Below, piece by piece: positions 34,712-47,700 of a DNA stretch of 64,000 nt. Source of the DNA: SKUL01 sp964487545 (GTDB lineage Bacteria > Bacteroidota > Bacteroidia > Flavobacteriales_D > SKUL01); assembly GCA_964487545.1 (NCBI GenBank), contig CAZARI010000011.1:1-64000 (forward strand), given 5' to 3'. A program made the position numbers and the translations under genes. The first letter of the stretch is position 1, and each line of letters opens with the position of its first letter. The notes below the pieces were generated by a model. The model was not told the origin of the DNA. It made no database searches and was given only the letters and a program-made list of their open reading frames with translations.

Positions 34712-35869
34712 TTATTCGGCCGTTGGAACCAGATCGAAATTGATCAGTGGTGGGTCGGCGGCAAACCCCGATAACAGCGTGCAGTTAAAATCAAACGACA
34801 CAGGACTCACGCCAGTTACCGTACAAATCGACGGAATTTCGGGCGCGGGGCCATCGGTAGCACAACTGATGGTGAGCGTATAATCTTCGGTGTCGCCGTA
34901 GGTAGCACCCTGACACGGGTTGTTATTGTTGACCCACAAGGAACGCACGCGCATAACCGTTTTGCCGTTAAGTGCAAAGCTGGGAACCTGAAAGGACGGA
35001 CTTATCACCCAATTTCCCTGTGACATTCCGAACGAGCCACCATTAATAAATTCTTGTGCATCGAAAAAGTCACCATCGGCATTCCAGTCAATAAAAGCCT
35101 GTACCCAATCGTTCCACTCAAAGCTGCTCCGCACTTCTACACGGTAAAAATTGTTTGACCCACAAGCGCCACCGATATTGCCATTCAGCGTTGCTGTTGC
35201 TACAGCTTCGGGCACCGCAAAATAGTTACCATTGGTGGGGGCATCACACTCCGATTGGCGCTCCATGATTTGGGTAAAGGGGCCGCCTGTGCCGGTGGTG
35301 CTTTGCCAAATTCGTACACCGAGAATGTGGTCGTTATTGATAAATGGTCCGCAGCCGGCCGAATAGGAAGGAATGCAATAGATATCGGGGGCAGGGGTGG
35401 GTGTCTTTACAACAGCACTCGACATATTCACTACCGGGTTGTTGTTGAACAAGCCGGCTGGCCACGCTACCTGCCCGTTGCCATTGGTGCAATTATACGA
35501 CACGCTGAATCCCGAATAGGCCGAAGGGGTTACTACCGCGGATATACAACCCGGTTCTACTTCAATACGCCCCGGAATGGAAGTCATGCCGCGCAGAAAG
35601 AGCCATTCGGTACCATCAAAAAAGCGAAATCCCGGGCGCAAGTCCGTTTGGTAAATCAGCAAGCCGGTAGCCGGAGCAGCAATGGCATCGCGTTCGGCCT
35701 CGGTCATACGCGGAGTGAGCAAACCTTGGGTGCTGGATGATACATCTAAAATAGCCGATGGATGTGCGGGGGCGCCAGCAATGTTCACTGCTACGCCTTG
35801 TCCCGCAACTGTATACGCCAACATACAAAGCGCAAAAATGAGTGATCCGGTTAGGCTGGTAAACTTCAT
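34712..35869 (-). CDS. Secreted GEVED-domain surface protein (paralogue 3 of 3)
   Basis: The product has 385 residues. A signal peptide (MKFTSLTGSLIFALCMLAYTVAGQ) is followed by the module HPSAILDVSS...PRMTEAERDAI...GLLIYQTD (about 38-95), found in many Bacteroidota surface and tail-fibre-like proteins. A beta-rich middle and a GEVED domain follow (FIDWNADGDFFD ... GDTEDYTLTI, about 260-330). The C-terminus (last 40 residues) carries two Cys in CTVTGVSPVSFDFNC and has no T9SS sorting domain. It is 10 bp after the gene at 35880 and is the last of three paralogous genes. A surface adhesin or matrix role is inferred from domains only. Confidence 0.85.
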   Translation of the reverse strand: MKFTSLTGSLIFALCMLAYTVAGQGVAVNIAGAPAHPSAILDVSSSTQGLLTPRMTEAERDAIAAPATGLLIYQTDLRPGFRFFDGTEWLFLRGMTSIPGRIEVEPGCISAVVTPSAYSGFSVSYNCTNGNGQVAWPAGLFNNNPVVNMSSAVVKTPTPAPDIYCIPSYSAGCGPFINNDHILGVRIWQSTTGTGGPFTQIMERQSECDAPTNGNYFAVPEAVATATLNGNIGGACGSNNFYRVEVRSSFEWNDWVQAFIDWNADGDFFDAQEFINGGSFGMSQGNWVISPSFQVPSFALNGKTVMRVRSLWVNNNNPCQGATYGDTEDYTLTISCATDGPAPEIPSICTVTGVSPVSFDFNCTLLSGFAADPPLINFDLVPTAE

Positions 35870-35879
35870 GCGTGCTGTT

Positions 35880-37157
35880 TTAGTCGTGTTCGATAACTTT
35901 ATAGTGAAACCGCATATCGGTAGGAGTACCGTTATTGTCGAAACAAGATATCTGTGTGCCGCTCGTGGTTACTTCATCCACGTTGCACCAGTTCAAGTCG
36001 TTCGGAAAAAAAGGTGCGCCAGCTCCTCCGCAAAGCACCTTCACGTCTATGTCGTATATCACCGTATTAGCGTCGCCCGGAAAGCAGGGATTGGTGATTG
36101 GTGGATTATTCAATCGGATCATGAACCGCATTTTGGTGTCGCCGCTGTTTAAGATGCTTAGCGGCAAGGGAATTGGCGGGCGCGGTGGATCTGAAGCACT
36201 CACCACTAATGGGTGCGATCCGAAAACATATCGAGTCGGATTAGTAGATGGGGTGTTTCCCGCGAGTTGATCATACGTCACCAACAATTCGCCCGGATCG
36301 TTAAAATCGCCATCTTGGTTGGCATCGATCCAAACCGAAATCGATCGGTTACCTGCTTGATGCGGTTGAATAAACAATCCAAACTCTGGTGCATGGTTGC
36401 ACAAATCGAATACAACCTTATTAAAGTCTGTTTGAACATTAACATAATCATTTCCATCCCATGGAAGATGTCGATACATTTTGTGATTTGGATTGGTTAT
36501 TTGCGCTGGACAGCCACCATGTCGGATGTGGGCCATAATATTATTGTTAGACACAGTAAAACTGTGAAGAAATTCATCAGCGGGAAAGCCGAGGTGAAAG
36601 TTAAGTATCCGAACAGGATCGGCACAAGTTGCCAAATCCGTCACACAATAATCATCCATTTGAGGTGGAACCCCCACCACAGTAAATTCGGGTGTCACCA
36701 TGATGGTGGGCACCGATGGTAAGGGCGGAAACCAGTTAATTTGAGAGCGCCCCGGCTCCACAGATGTCAGTATTGGGTTGTGGCTGGTGGTAACAATGGT
36801 GCTGGGTTGCTGAATCAATCCGGAGGTTTCGCCCCGCCCCAGATGCACCCATTGGGGAATGGTTGCATCGTAATACCAGAAGCCGCGCAGGCTGTTGGTG
36901 GTATTTTGGGTTTGATAAACGATAAGTGCGTTGGACGGAGCAGCGATGGCCACGCGCTGGGCCTCGGTCATTCGCGGGATAAGCATTCCTTTGGTTAGCG
37001 ATTGCACATCGAGCATGGCCGAGGGGTCGGGCGGGGTGTTGGTTTCGCTCACCGCTACACTTTGTGCATTAGCGCCAAAGGTAATGGTCATTAGGGCCAG
37101 AGCCAGTAGCAGGCTGCGGTGCGCAACAACGCAAAGGATATTAGTAGTCGGTTTCAT
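35880..37157 (-). CDS. Secreted GEVED-like surface protein (paralogue 2 of 3)
   Basis: The product has 425 residues. The signal peptide has a hydrophobic core LLLALALMTITFGANAQ. The N-terminal PSAMLDVQSLTKGMLIPRMTEAQRVAI...QTQ module matches the other two paralogues. The GEVED-like part (SVWIDANQDGDFND) is more divergent and its final motif, where others have GDTEDY or GETEEY, is degenerate. The C-terminal module is WCNVDEVTTSGTQISC with the same Cys spacing as its siblings. Its 5' end overlaps the third paralogue's 3' end by 17 bp, so the three are one operon. No T9SS tail was found. Confidence 0.85.
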   Translation of the reverse strand: MKPTTNILCVVAHRSLLLALALMTITFGANAQSVAVSETNTPPDPSAMLDVQSLTKGMLIPRMTEAQRVAIAAPSNALIVYQTQNTTNSLRGFWYYDATIPQWVHLGRGETSGLIQQPSTIVTTSHNPILTSVEPGRSQINWFPPLPSVPTIMVTPEFTVVGVPPQMDDYCVTDLATCADPVRILNFHLGFPADEFLHSFTVSNNNIMAHIRHGGCPAQITNPNHKMYRHLPWDGNDYVNVQTDFNKVVFDLCNHAPEFGLFIQPHQAGNRSISVWIDANQDGDFNDPGELLVTYDQLAGNTPSTNPTRYVFGSHPLVVSASDPPRPPIPLPLSILNSGDTKMRFMIRLNNPPITNPCFPGDANTVIYDIDVKVLCGGAGAPFFPNDLNWCNVDEVTTSGTQISCFDNNGTPTDMRFHYKVIEHD

Positions 37158-38298
37158 TCACCTGAAAATAATAATGTTGAACATTTCTCGACTCACCACC
37201 AACCCGTCGGCAGGCCACGCGAAACGAGGTGGTGCTTACGTCGCCGATATTGCAGTAGGTTGGGACATCACTATACACTGGTGCTGGCCGGCAGTCGCCG
37301 ATGGTGATTTGGTACTCTTCGGTTTCGCCGTGTGTTCCACCAGAACAGGGGTTGGGCTCATTGGTGGCACGTGCCACTACGCGCACAAAGGTATCCCCAC
37401 TGTAGGCTGTTGGTGGAATATTCTGGTTGCCCAAAATCCCATCGCCTGAGTTCCAGTTAAAGGTATTATCATACACTTTGTCGTTCATGTCGTCATAAAA
37501 TCCGTCTTGTTGCCAGTCTATCCACACGTAAATATGGTGCGTTGAGCAAGTGCCGAACTCTGGAAATCCGCGAACTGAAATCGAGTATTTATTTGTACTT
37601 GTACCTGTTCCGAGGCACAAATCGGGCACGCTTTCGGGATAGACTGCGTTTCCGGGTTCATAGAACTTGTACATATAAGGTTCGAAATTGCAAAACGAGT
37701 CCCAGTTGTCGATGATAAATGGCGGTTGGTTGGCGGCCACATTGGCAACGAGCCGAAACCTTGCAATTTGGTGGCAGCTACAGGATTGAAATTGGGGTGC
37801 GCAATAATCTTCGAGAAAAGGCGCTGATCCGTCGGATTGTGCGCTGGTCAGTATCACGCTTGGGGGGAAAGCCAAGGATTCGTTAAAGTTCACTTCGTCT
37901 GCTCCGGTGGCGAGTCGGGTAACGGTAAAGCCGGTGCCTTGCATGATGACACTAGGAGGATCGCCCATATCTACTCGCCCGGACATGTAGCGCGACAACA
38001 TTCTCCATCCGGGAATGGGTCCGCCGTCGTAATACCAAAATCCGGCACCGTTATCCGTTTGATATATAATCAGTCCTTCGGCGGGGTTTACGATGGCGTC
38101 CCGTTCGGCCTGCGTCATTCTGGGCATAAGTAAGCCAGCAGAGTTGGCGTTAACATCTAGAATGGCAGAGGGGTGCGCAGCAATTCCTGTAGCATTTATG
38201 GCCACATTGGTCTGCGCGGTGGCAGGGGTGCTACCAGATAAGATTATTGCAAACAAAAACCCCCATTTCAGGAAGGGTAACATCGGCTGATTGGTCAT
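37141..38298 (-). CDS. Secreted GEVED-domain surface protein (paralogue 1 of 3)
   Basis: The product has 385 residues and is the first gene of the three-paralogue operon. A signal peptide has the hydrophobic core WGFLFAIILSGSTPATAQ. The shared N-terminal module AHPSAILDVNANSAGLLMPRMT and YQTD is followed by a beta-rich region, a GEVED domain (VWIDWQQDGFYDD ... GETEEYQITIG), and the C-terminal two-Cys module YCNIGDVSTTSFRVAC. It diverges from the giant T9SS gene, with a 417-bp spacer between. Co-regulation of the two units from that spacer is likely but not shown. Confidence 0.87.
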   Translation of the reverse strand: MTNQPMLPFLKWGFLFAIILSGSTPATAQTNVAINATGIAAHPSAILDVNANSAGLLMPRMTQAERDAIVNPAEGLIIYQTDNGAGFWYYDGGPIPGWRMLSRYMSGRVDMGDPPSVIMQGTGFTVTRLATGADEVNFNESLAFPPSVILTSAQSDGSAPFLEDYCAPQFQSCSCHQIARFRLVANVAANQPPFIIDNWDSFCNFEPYMYKFYEPGNAVYPESVPDLCLGTGTSTNKYSISVRGFPEFGTCSTHHIYVWIDWQQDGFYDDMNDKVYDNTFNWNSGDGILGNQNIPPTAYSGDTFVRVVARATNEPNPCSGGTHGETEEYQITIGDCRPAPVYSDVPTYCNIGDVSTTSFRVACRRVGGESRNVQHYYFQVNETDY

Positions 38299-38715
38299 GG
38301 CGAATGTGACGGTTACGTTGGTTGCCCGGAGTAGCCTTTATTTCACAAATTACTCGGCAAGTGGGTTAAAGTTAACAATAATTGCGTTTTTTCTGATGGA
38401 TTTTGCCAAAAAAAGTTTAAAAAATTTATGCTGCAAAAACGGGCAACCTTAACCACTCTTTTCGTTCTGTTAAACGCAGCCTTCGATAAAGGTTGGCTAA
38501 TTACCGACCAATTAATTTTTCTTTCACTTAAACCAAAACCACATCAATCTATGACCCAACAACTTAACCAACATCACTAACCAATTTTGCTTTTTAGTCG
38601 ACGAAAAAAGGTCGTTTAACGCTGGAAGTTATTACCTTGTCGATCGCTTTAACCTGCATGGAAGACTAACCATCTTCCGTTATTTAACCTAAATTATTAA
38701 CCAAATTATTTACCT
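38299..38715. other. Divergent regulatory spacer, 417 bp
   Basis: AT-rich non-coding DNA between the GEVED-protein operon and the giant T9SS gene. I see no RNA gene. A TAACTTTA-like box (38367-38374, minus) and a TAATTTTT-like box (38514-38521, plus) are weak promoter candidates. A nine-codon ORF (38551-38580, Met-Thr-Gln-Gln-Leu-Asn-Gln-His-His) is present but its use is unproven. Confidence 0.6.
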
Positions 38716-41700
38716 ATGAACCCACTTGACTGTTCAGCAACAAAAGCATCCTTTTGTTTGCGATGGCTCTATTCGGCCTTTTTGACATTGGCGCTGCTCG
38801 GTACAACACAGATCACTTACGGTCAGTATTGTACTGCGGAGGGCACCAATATGACGGATGAGCACATTACCAATGTGACCTTTGCGGACCTTACCAATAG
38901 TTCCGGTCAAGGCACTTACACTTATTACACCAACGTGAGCGCCAACGTGATTCCCGGGGCGACTTATCCGGTTTCGGTCTCGATGTCGCAATCGGGCACT
39001 TTTCTGGAGCACGCCACGGTGTACATCGACTGGAATCAAAACGAGGTATTCGATCCTTCGGAAGTGTACTATCTGGGCTCCTGCAACAGCAGTTGTACGT
39101 TCACCGGAAACATTACGGTACCCACCGCTGCCCTGCCCGGCGTCACCCGAATGCGCGTAATACAGCGATACAGCACTGCTCCGGCAACCAATGGTTGCGG
39201 AACATTTTCCTTTGGTGAAGTAGAAGACTATAATGTCAACGTAATCGCTGCCGCCTGTCCTCCACCACTAAACGTTAGCGTTTCCAACAATGCGGGCACA
39301 TCTGCCGACATCAGCTTTACGGATGCGCTCGGAGATGTTTACATTGAATACGGTATCGCTCCTTTCACACCAGGCGACGATGAAAATGCGGGTGGCGGAA
39401 CGGTTATCGGTCCGGTAAGCAGCCCTGCTAACATTGCAGGGTTGGTGCCAGGCGGAACTACCTACACCGTGTACATCCGTCAGGATTGCGGTAGCGAGTG
39501 GAGCTTAAATAGTTCGATAACCTTTCAGACCGCGTGTACTTACACTGCACCTTATTTCGAAAGCTTTGAGAATTTGGGCACCACCACCAATGCCACCTGG
39601 CCATTGGCAAATTGCATTATGGCCAGCCCTACCAACACTACTTCTGCTTTTCGCTGGGATCGCTTGAGTGGACAACCTTCATCAGGTACGACAACCGGTC
39701 CATCTTCTGCCTATGACGGTAGCATTTTTGCGTTTACTGAATCCAGCTCCGGCGTAACCAATGCGCTGGCCACTATCGACCTCGGACCAATAGACGTTTC
39801 ACCCTTGGATAACCCAGCGCTTTCGTTCTTTTATCACATGCACGGCGAAACGATGGGAACGCTCAACACCTATGTTTCTTCCGATGGAGTCACTTGGGAT
39901 TTGGTTGATACCAAAAGCGGTGCGCAGCAAACTTCGCACAACGATTTATGGATGGAGGAACTCATCAATCTATCTGCCTATGCTAACCAAACCATCAGCA
40001 TTCGCTTTGCAGGCGTTCGCGGCACCAGCTTTACGAGCGACATGGCCATCGACGCCGTTCGCGTAGATGAATTGCCCAGTTGTTTCCCTCCCACCGACAT
40101 CGAACTGGCTGGCATGAGCCAAAGCAGTGCAGATGTTACCTGGACTTGTGAAGACTGCACCGGCGACTTTTACATTGAATACGGTGCTCCCGGATTCACT
40201 CCCGGATCGGGCGCCACTGCCGGCGACGGAACAGTGCAAGGGCCGTTTTCAGGCACCAGCGGCACCATAACCGGACTTACCTTCGGCGAAACGTACACCT
40301 TCTACATTCGCCAGGATTGTGGTGAAGACGGATACAGTTACAATTCGGCGTCCACTACATTCTTCCTCGGCATTTGTAACTCAGGTGGCCCCACGTCCAC
40401 CTTCGATTCCAATGTACAATCGGTGAGCGTAACTGGCCTTAATTCGAACTTCAGCCACTCGGGCTGTAATGGAACGGTCGGTCCGCTTGGCGTACAAAAC
40501 ATGACTTCGCTGTCGGCTAATGTGGCCGAAGGATTGAGTAACCAGAGCGTTCAGGTGACCTATGGTTCTTGTTCCTCTAGTTGCTACGGAGGTTCCGGTT
40601 CGGTGTGGGTTGACTGGAACAACAACATGATTCTTGAGCCCGAAGAACTCATTGGTTCCAATAACTGGATTTTTGATGAGTGCCCAATCACCGACTCCTA
40701 CAGTATTAATGTACCTGCCGGAACTGCGGTAGGCCCGAAAACCATGCGCGTGATGCAGTGGGAAGGCGGTCAATTGCCACTCGACCCCTGCGGTTCCTTT
40801 TCCTGGGGTTCTGTAATGGACTTCACACTTGAAGTCGTTCCTGCACCTGAATGTACTGTTGTTGATGCAGAATTCACCCTTCTTAGCAACTGTCCGGCTG
40901 GCGAGTTTAATATACAGGTTGAAGTGCTCAACGCGGGCGATTCACCCGACGGCTTAGTTGACATCACCAACAACGGAGGTGCAGCAGCGCTCAACGGTGT
41001 TGGAGCCGGAACCTACATAGTGGGTCCTTTTAATGCAGGCACCACAGTAACCATAGTTGTTGAGCACCTCGGCGACGTGTTATGCGGCACTCAATCGACA
41101 GCGATGGGTACCAACTGCGTGGTTTGTGCTGCCGGTCCAACATCAACCAGCTTCTCTAACGTAGAATTAGTTGAAGCCAATGGGTTTGGTGGGTCCGGTT
41201 TTAGTTTTACCGGCTGTCCTGGCTCTACGGGTGTGGTTAATCAAACGGCCTTGTCCGTAGATGTTCCTGCCGGATTCAGCTATCCACTTACCGTGACTTA
41301 CGGTTCATGCGGCGGCTATTACGATGGTGCCGGTTCTGTTTGGGTGGACTGGAACGGCGATTACGAATTCACACCAGACGAACTGGTAGGCGATGACGTT
41401 CTCATGGGTGCCAGCCTGCCTGCGGCCATCACCTATATGATCACGCCTCCTCCAGGCACCCCCGAAGGACCGAAACGCATGCGGGTTATGCAAGTGGAAT
41501 TCGGTGTACTTCCGCTGAACCCCTGTGCTACTTTTACATGGGGTTCTGTAATGGACTTTACGGTGAATGTCGTTCCTGAACCTGACTGTAATATTGTTGA
41601 TGCAGAATTCACCCTTCTTGCCAACTGTCCGGCTGGCGAGTTTAATATTCAGGTTGAAGTGCTCGACGCGGGCGATTCACCCGACGGCTTAGTTGACATC

Positions 41701-44700
41701 ACCAACAACGGAGGTGCAGCAGCGCTCAACGGTGTTGGAGCCGGAACCTACATAGTGGGTCCTTTTAATGCAGGCACCACAGTAACCATAGTTGTTGAGC
41801 ACCTCGGCGACGCGGTATGCAGTACTCAATCGGCACCGATGGGTACCAACTGTGTGGCTTGTGCTGCCGGTCCATCAACAACTTCCGACTCCAACGTAGA
41901 ATTGGTTGAAGCCAATGGGTTTGGCGGGTCCGGTTTTAGTTTTACCGGCTGTCCAGCCTTTACGGGTGTGGTTAATCAAACGGCCTTGTCCGTAGATGTT
42001 CCTGCAGGATTCAGCTATCCACTTACCGTGACTTACGGTTCATGCAGCAACAATTATTACAATGGTGCCGGTTCTGTTTGGGTAGACTGGAACGGCGATT
42101 ACGAATTCACTCCAGACGAACTGGTAGGCGATGACGTTCTCATGGGTGGCAGCATGCCTTCGGCGATCACCTACACGATCACGCCTCCTCCAGGCACCCC
42201 CGAAGGACCGAAACGCATGCGGGTAATGCAATTTGAAGGTGGTGCACTTCCCCTGAACCCCTGTGCTACTTTTACATGGGGTTCTGTAATGGACTTTACG
42301 GTGAATGTCGTTGCCAATCCTGGCTGTATGCCGGCTACCGTTTCCTTGTCGCTCGGTGAGGGTTCATGCGAAACCCTCGACGGGTTATTCTACGTGGATG
42401 TAGATGTTAGCGACATTGGTGACGCCAGTGATGTAACCATCACCAACTCGGAGGACAGCGATACTTTTGCAAACGTGGGAACGGGTATCTATACCTTTGG
42501 CCCCTTTGCCTCTGGTACTGATATAGACGTGCACGTCACTTCTGGTGTGGCCATCTGCGATGTGGTGAAGAGCTTTTCGTACAACTGTCCTCCACCCAAC
42601 GACAATTGTGAAGACGTGACTCCGATAACGCTGGTTTCTGGTGTACCCGAAGTCATCAATGGCAACAGTGAAGGCGCAACGCATGACAACACCTTTACCG
42701 GAGGAACCATGGTTTGGGAAGCCTTTACGGTGACCGGTACTTGTAACAATGTGATCATCGATCTCTGTGGTAACGCCATCCTATCCTCGTACCAGTCAGT
42801 TGCACCGACATGTCCGGCCAATGCAGCTTCTTTAATTATCCACGATCTGGTCGATTGGAATTTGTGTGGTGATGGTAGTCCAACGTATATGTTCAACGGT
42901 TTGGATGCCGGCACCTATTACTTCCCTGTGTTGGCTGCAATAGACGGCGGCGCGGATTATTCTGGTCCATACGTAATAACGATTACCTCAACCGATTGTC
43001 CAACGCCACCCACCGATGAGTGTATGGCTGGTTTTACGGCTTCACCCGGTTCGTTTATCAGCAATAGCACCCCAACAGTGAGCACGATCAACGTAGGCCC
43101 TCAATCGGGCGGATCGTATATCACTGATCTGAAAGTGGCGGTGAATATAACGCACACTTGGGTATCTGACATGTCCATAACCCTGACCAGCCCCTGCGGT
43201 ACGACAGTTTCATTGTTTAATCAAAGCTGTGGAAGTGCGTCAAACCTGCATGCCATGTTCGACGATAACGCAGGACTACCTATCGGAACCTGGTGCGCTT
43301 CTCGTTTAGGTCCGGTTATTCCGGAAGAGTCGCTGGCTATTTTCAATGACGAATTGGTAGAAGGCAACTGGACCCTAACGGTAACCGATCACTTCGGCGG
43401 CGACAACGGCACACTTGTTCAGTGGTGTATAATTCCTACTCTGGACAATGTCTGTATCCCAGCCGTTACTGAGGTTACGGCCTACACCAATGAGTCCATC
43501 ACCCTGGATCTGCTGGGCAGCACTAACAGTTGCTTCAACCTTTCAAACTATGAGTCGTTTGATATTACCTGGCCAGGTGGTTCGGTAAGCGGTGTTGATC
43601 TTCCATACACCATCACTGGACTTGACGCCGGAACGCAGTACTTGTTTGATGTTTATGCCAACTGTACTGGAGGTGTTACTTCATCTTCATCTGGCGTAAT
43701 TGGAACTACTTTGAACTGTGCTCCAGAGGATGTTTGCGCCTATGAGCTGACCTTATCTAACACTTCTGGTGAAGGATGGGGCGAAGCCGTCATCCGCGTG
43801 AACAACGGTTGGTCATCGACCGACTATACGCTCGATGCAAACCTTCAGACGCAGAGCTGGACCATCGCGGCCTGCCCCGGGAGTCCGATCAGCCTACAAA
43901 TGATGAACAACGGAAACGGCGGCATCTCTTCTAACCATCAGGTTACGCTCACCAACTCCGATCAGGTCATCGTGTTCTCTGATGCAGGCCCGGCTGAATC
44001 GATTCTTTACAGCCAGTCAAACGCATGTCCTGACTGTTCACCAGTGAACGACATTCAGGCCACGCGCCTTGCTGCCGACTTGGTTGAATTGTCTTGGAAC
44101 AATATCGAGCTTCCTGAAAACGTGGAAGAAATTCAGGTTATCGTTCTGATTGAAGATTTTTTTGGCAGTATTGAAATTGCCAACGAGACCTTCCCTGCGG
44201 GCACCTCATCGGCTTCCGTTCAGCTTGACGGTTCTTATCCCTTCAGCGATATTACGGTGCAAGTGGTAACCGCCTGTTCAGAATCCGGAGGAGTGGTATT
44301 TGAGCAAACCCAATTCATGTTGCCTGGTTGTGACGCTGCTGAGCAGTGTGCCTATGAGGTAAATATGGGTAGCACGGCAGGCACTTGGGGCGATTTCTCC
44401 CTAACGGCCACCATTGACGGAATGATCGATATCGATATTCATTTGAGTGGTGCCTCCTCGGGTACGCAAATAATCTATACTTGCAGCTTCGGAGATATCT
44501 CGTTTTCGGCTGAAGGTTCTGAAGGAGCCTATACCGGACCCGCGTGTTTTGGCTCACCAGAAGGCCAATGGCCTTCTGGTACATACAACGTACCCAACTG
44601 TAACGGCACAACCTACAACATAACAACTAATGGTTGGCCAAGCGAATATTCGCTTGTGAATGTAATTGAAGGCAACATTTACACGTTTGGTTCCAACGTT

Positions 44701-47700
44701 GCCACCGATTTCATCACCATTGCAGATGCAAATGCCACCACTGCGCTGGCCGCTGGTAATGGAAGTGTAGAATGGACCGCTTCTTTTAGCGGCGTAATTC
44801 GGTTTATCCATCACCTCAATGATCTCTGTGAAACGCAAGCCAGTGGTTTCCGCTCCCGTACTGTGAGCTGTGTGCAAGGTGGTGCCGTGTGTAGTACCAA
44901 CACCTTTAGTGTTGTGTTGAACCCTGCTACCGACAACGTCACGCTGGTTGCTGAAACAGACTTCTGCAACTTCAACGACGGAGAAATTGTGTACAGCGGA
45001 GCTACTTGTCCAAGTTGTTTCCCTAGTGTTTCGGTGACCGCTTCCAACGTTACGCACCTAAGTGCTACCATTGGGTGGACCTCAAACAACCCTGCCGGAA
45101 CGGATTACACCGTTTACGTTGGTTTGCCAGGCTTTACGCCTGGAGTAGATGAGGTGGTGAGTATTTCTGGTGTCACGACGGCTTCTGGGCCGCAAACCCC
45201 TGTTTTCATAGACGGTTTGGATGACAACACCACCTACCATGCCGTGGTCGTTGAGCATTGTATTGAGGAATCAGCCGATGCTGCACCGGTTTCATTTACC
45301 ACCCAAATTGGTGGTATCAGTTGTGCCACGGCAAGTGTACTGTCATTGCAACCAGGTGGTGGCTGTCCGTTGGGCAGTACAACCAACTCTTTCGCAGGGA
45401 TGGTCTCCTCCGGTCTCGACATCAGTTGTATCGACTTTGTTATGCCGGACTACAAAGATGCATGGTACACCTTCAATTCAGGAAGTTACGATTATATCAC
45501 CCTGTACGTTGAACTTGAACTCGCTGCTTTTGTTGTTGTGGATATCTACGAAGGATGTGGAGGAGAAGCTATTTTCTGTGAAAATGGATATGCTTCGCCA
45601 CAGCACATCGCCGTTACACCAAACACCGATTATATTGTACGTATAACTACTGCGGCCAGCAATAACGGAAACCACAGTATCTGTGTTTCTCCACCTTCGG
45701 GCTGTACAGATGAAAATGCGCTGAATCATGATCCGCTGGCACAGTTTGACGACGGTTCCTGCTATTCGTGCGAAGACGCTCATGTACTTACTGTGAATGC
45801 CGGCGGTGGTTGTCCTGCCAATCAGGAAATGTTCACCACCATTGGTTCTGACAATGATTTGGGCAATTATGTTTCGTGCCTTGGCGCTACTGTACCCTTT
45901 GTAGATGAGTTCTTCACTTTTAACTCAGGTTCAAGCACCGGAGTTGAAATCGCGCTGACACTCGGCACGATGGGTTCTGCTTACATCGAGTTGTTCAAAG
46001 AATGCTCGGGAGAAGTATTGTACTGTGCCAATTTCACGTCCAACACAGTGTTTGGTCCATTTGGTGTTGAGCCAAATACCGATTACGCTTTCCGTATCAG
46101 CACCTCACAAGGAGCAACCGGAACGTTTGGCGTGTGTGTTCAGGAGGCATTACCCCCTCCGGGTTGTACTGATCCGACCGCTATTAACTACGATCCGCTG
46201 GCCGGTATCGACGATGGTTCGTGCTTGTTTTGCGGACCTGAGGAGAACGGCATTGTATTATCAATGGAAGACAGTTTTGGTGATGGATGGAACGGTGGTA
46301 CGTACACCATTACCAGCTTTGTAGATCCATTCACCCCTGTTGTAATCGCCACCGGAGATATTTCATCAGCAGCACACACCCTGACGGGCCCAAGTGGTGT
46401 TTTCTACGGAGAAGATTACTTTTGCTGGGAAGATGGCTGTTACGAAATATTCGTTTCAGGAGGATCATGGCCAACAGAAATAAGCTGGAGTATTTCGGGA
46501 GTTGATGGCGGTTCTGTTAGTGGCGGTGCCAATACAACTGTTCCATTTACCATCAACGGAGTTTGTGAGGTGCTGGGTTGTAACAATCCCAACGCAATCA
46601 ACTTTGATCCTAATGCTACACTGGATGATGGTTCGTGTCAGCTTCCTGATTGTACTGATCCACCTGAAGTGTTCACCTACTGCTATGGCAACTTTGAGGA
46701 CACCTCCTTTGAGATCTCACCTTTAACCCCCGGCGGTCAGGTTATACTATACTTCCTTCAGGGTACGATTGAGAGCTATACTTGGGACAAATTCACCATC
46801 TATGATGGAGCAAATACCAGTGCACCCATCTTGTTCCAGAACCCAACAAGCCTCAGCCAAATGACTGATATTGTTGTGGAGTCGACACTTGGTAATGGAT
46901 TGTTCATCACCTTCACTTCAGATGGATCGAATTCATGCCAGACTACTTCTAGCTACAATGAAATCATTGCTGATATCTATTGCGGTATGCTTACGGTTTA
47001 TGGTTGTACTAATCCGGAGGCGATGAACTACGATCCAGCGGCTAATGTGGATGATGCAAGCTGTATATTCTCTCCTGTAAACGACGACTGTGCTTCTGCA
47101 ACAGCCCTTAACCCGATGAAGTATCCTGCTGTTTCCAATGTGTTGGGTACGATTGTAGGTGCCCTTACCGACGGTACTTCGGCCTGTGCAGGCACCAACG
47201 GTCCGGATGTGTACTACACCTTCAACGTGCCAAGTGCGAACCACTACTGGGTAAACCTGAATCCATTTGGCGGTTTCTTTGGCGTGGTTGAAGTGCTTGA
47301 TGCCTGTGATGGCACCGTGGTTGCTTGCGGATGGAGTGATGACCTTTCAGGACCATTCTGCGATTCGCCACACAGCGGCACGGGCTTCCCAAGTCTGCCC
47401 GCTTGTGAGAGCGCAATTTGCGCAGCAGATTCATGGTGTTGTAATATCGAATGGGATGGGGCTTGTGCATCAGCTACTTTGTTCCAAGACGCTTGTGCTA
47501 CTTGTACTTCTGTAGCTCCTGCTGGAAGCGGTCCGGTAAGTCTCTTTATTGAAGACCTACCTGCCGGAGACTACGTGGTTCGCGTTCGTGATTACTACGG
47601 ATACTCGTACACCAGCGCCACCGGAAACTTCCTGCTGAATGTTCAGTACTTCCCAACTGCAAAAGTTCAGGACAACCCGAACAACTTCCTCTATGCTTGT

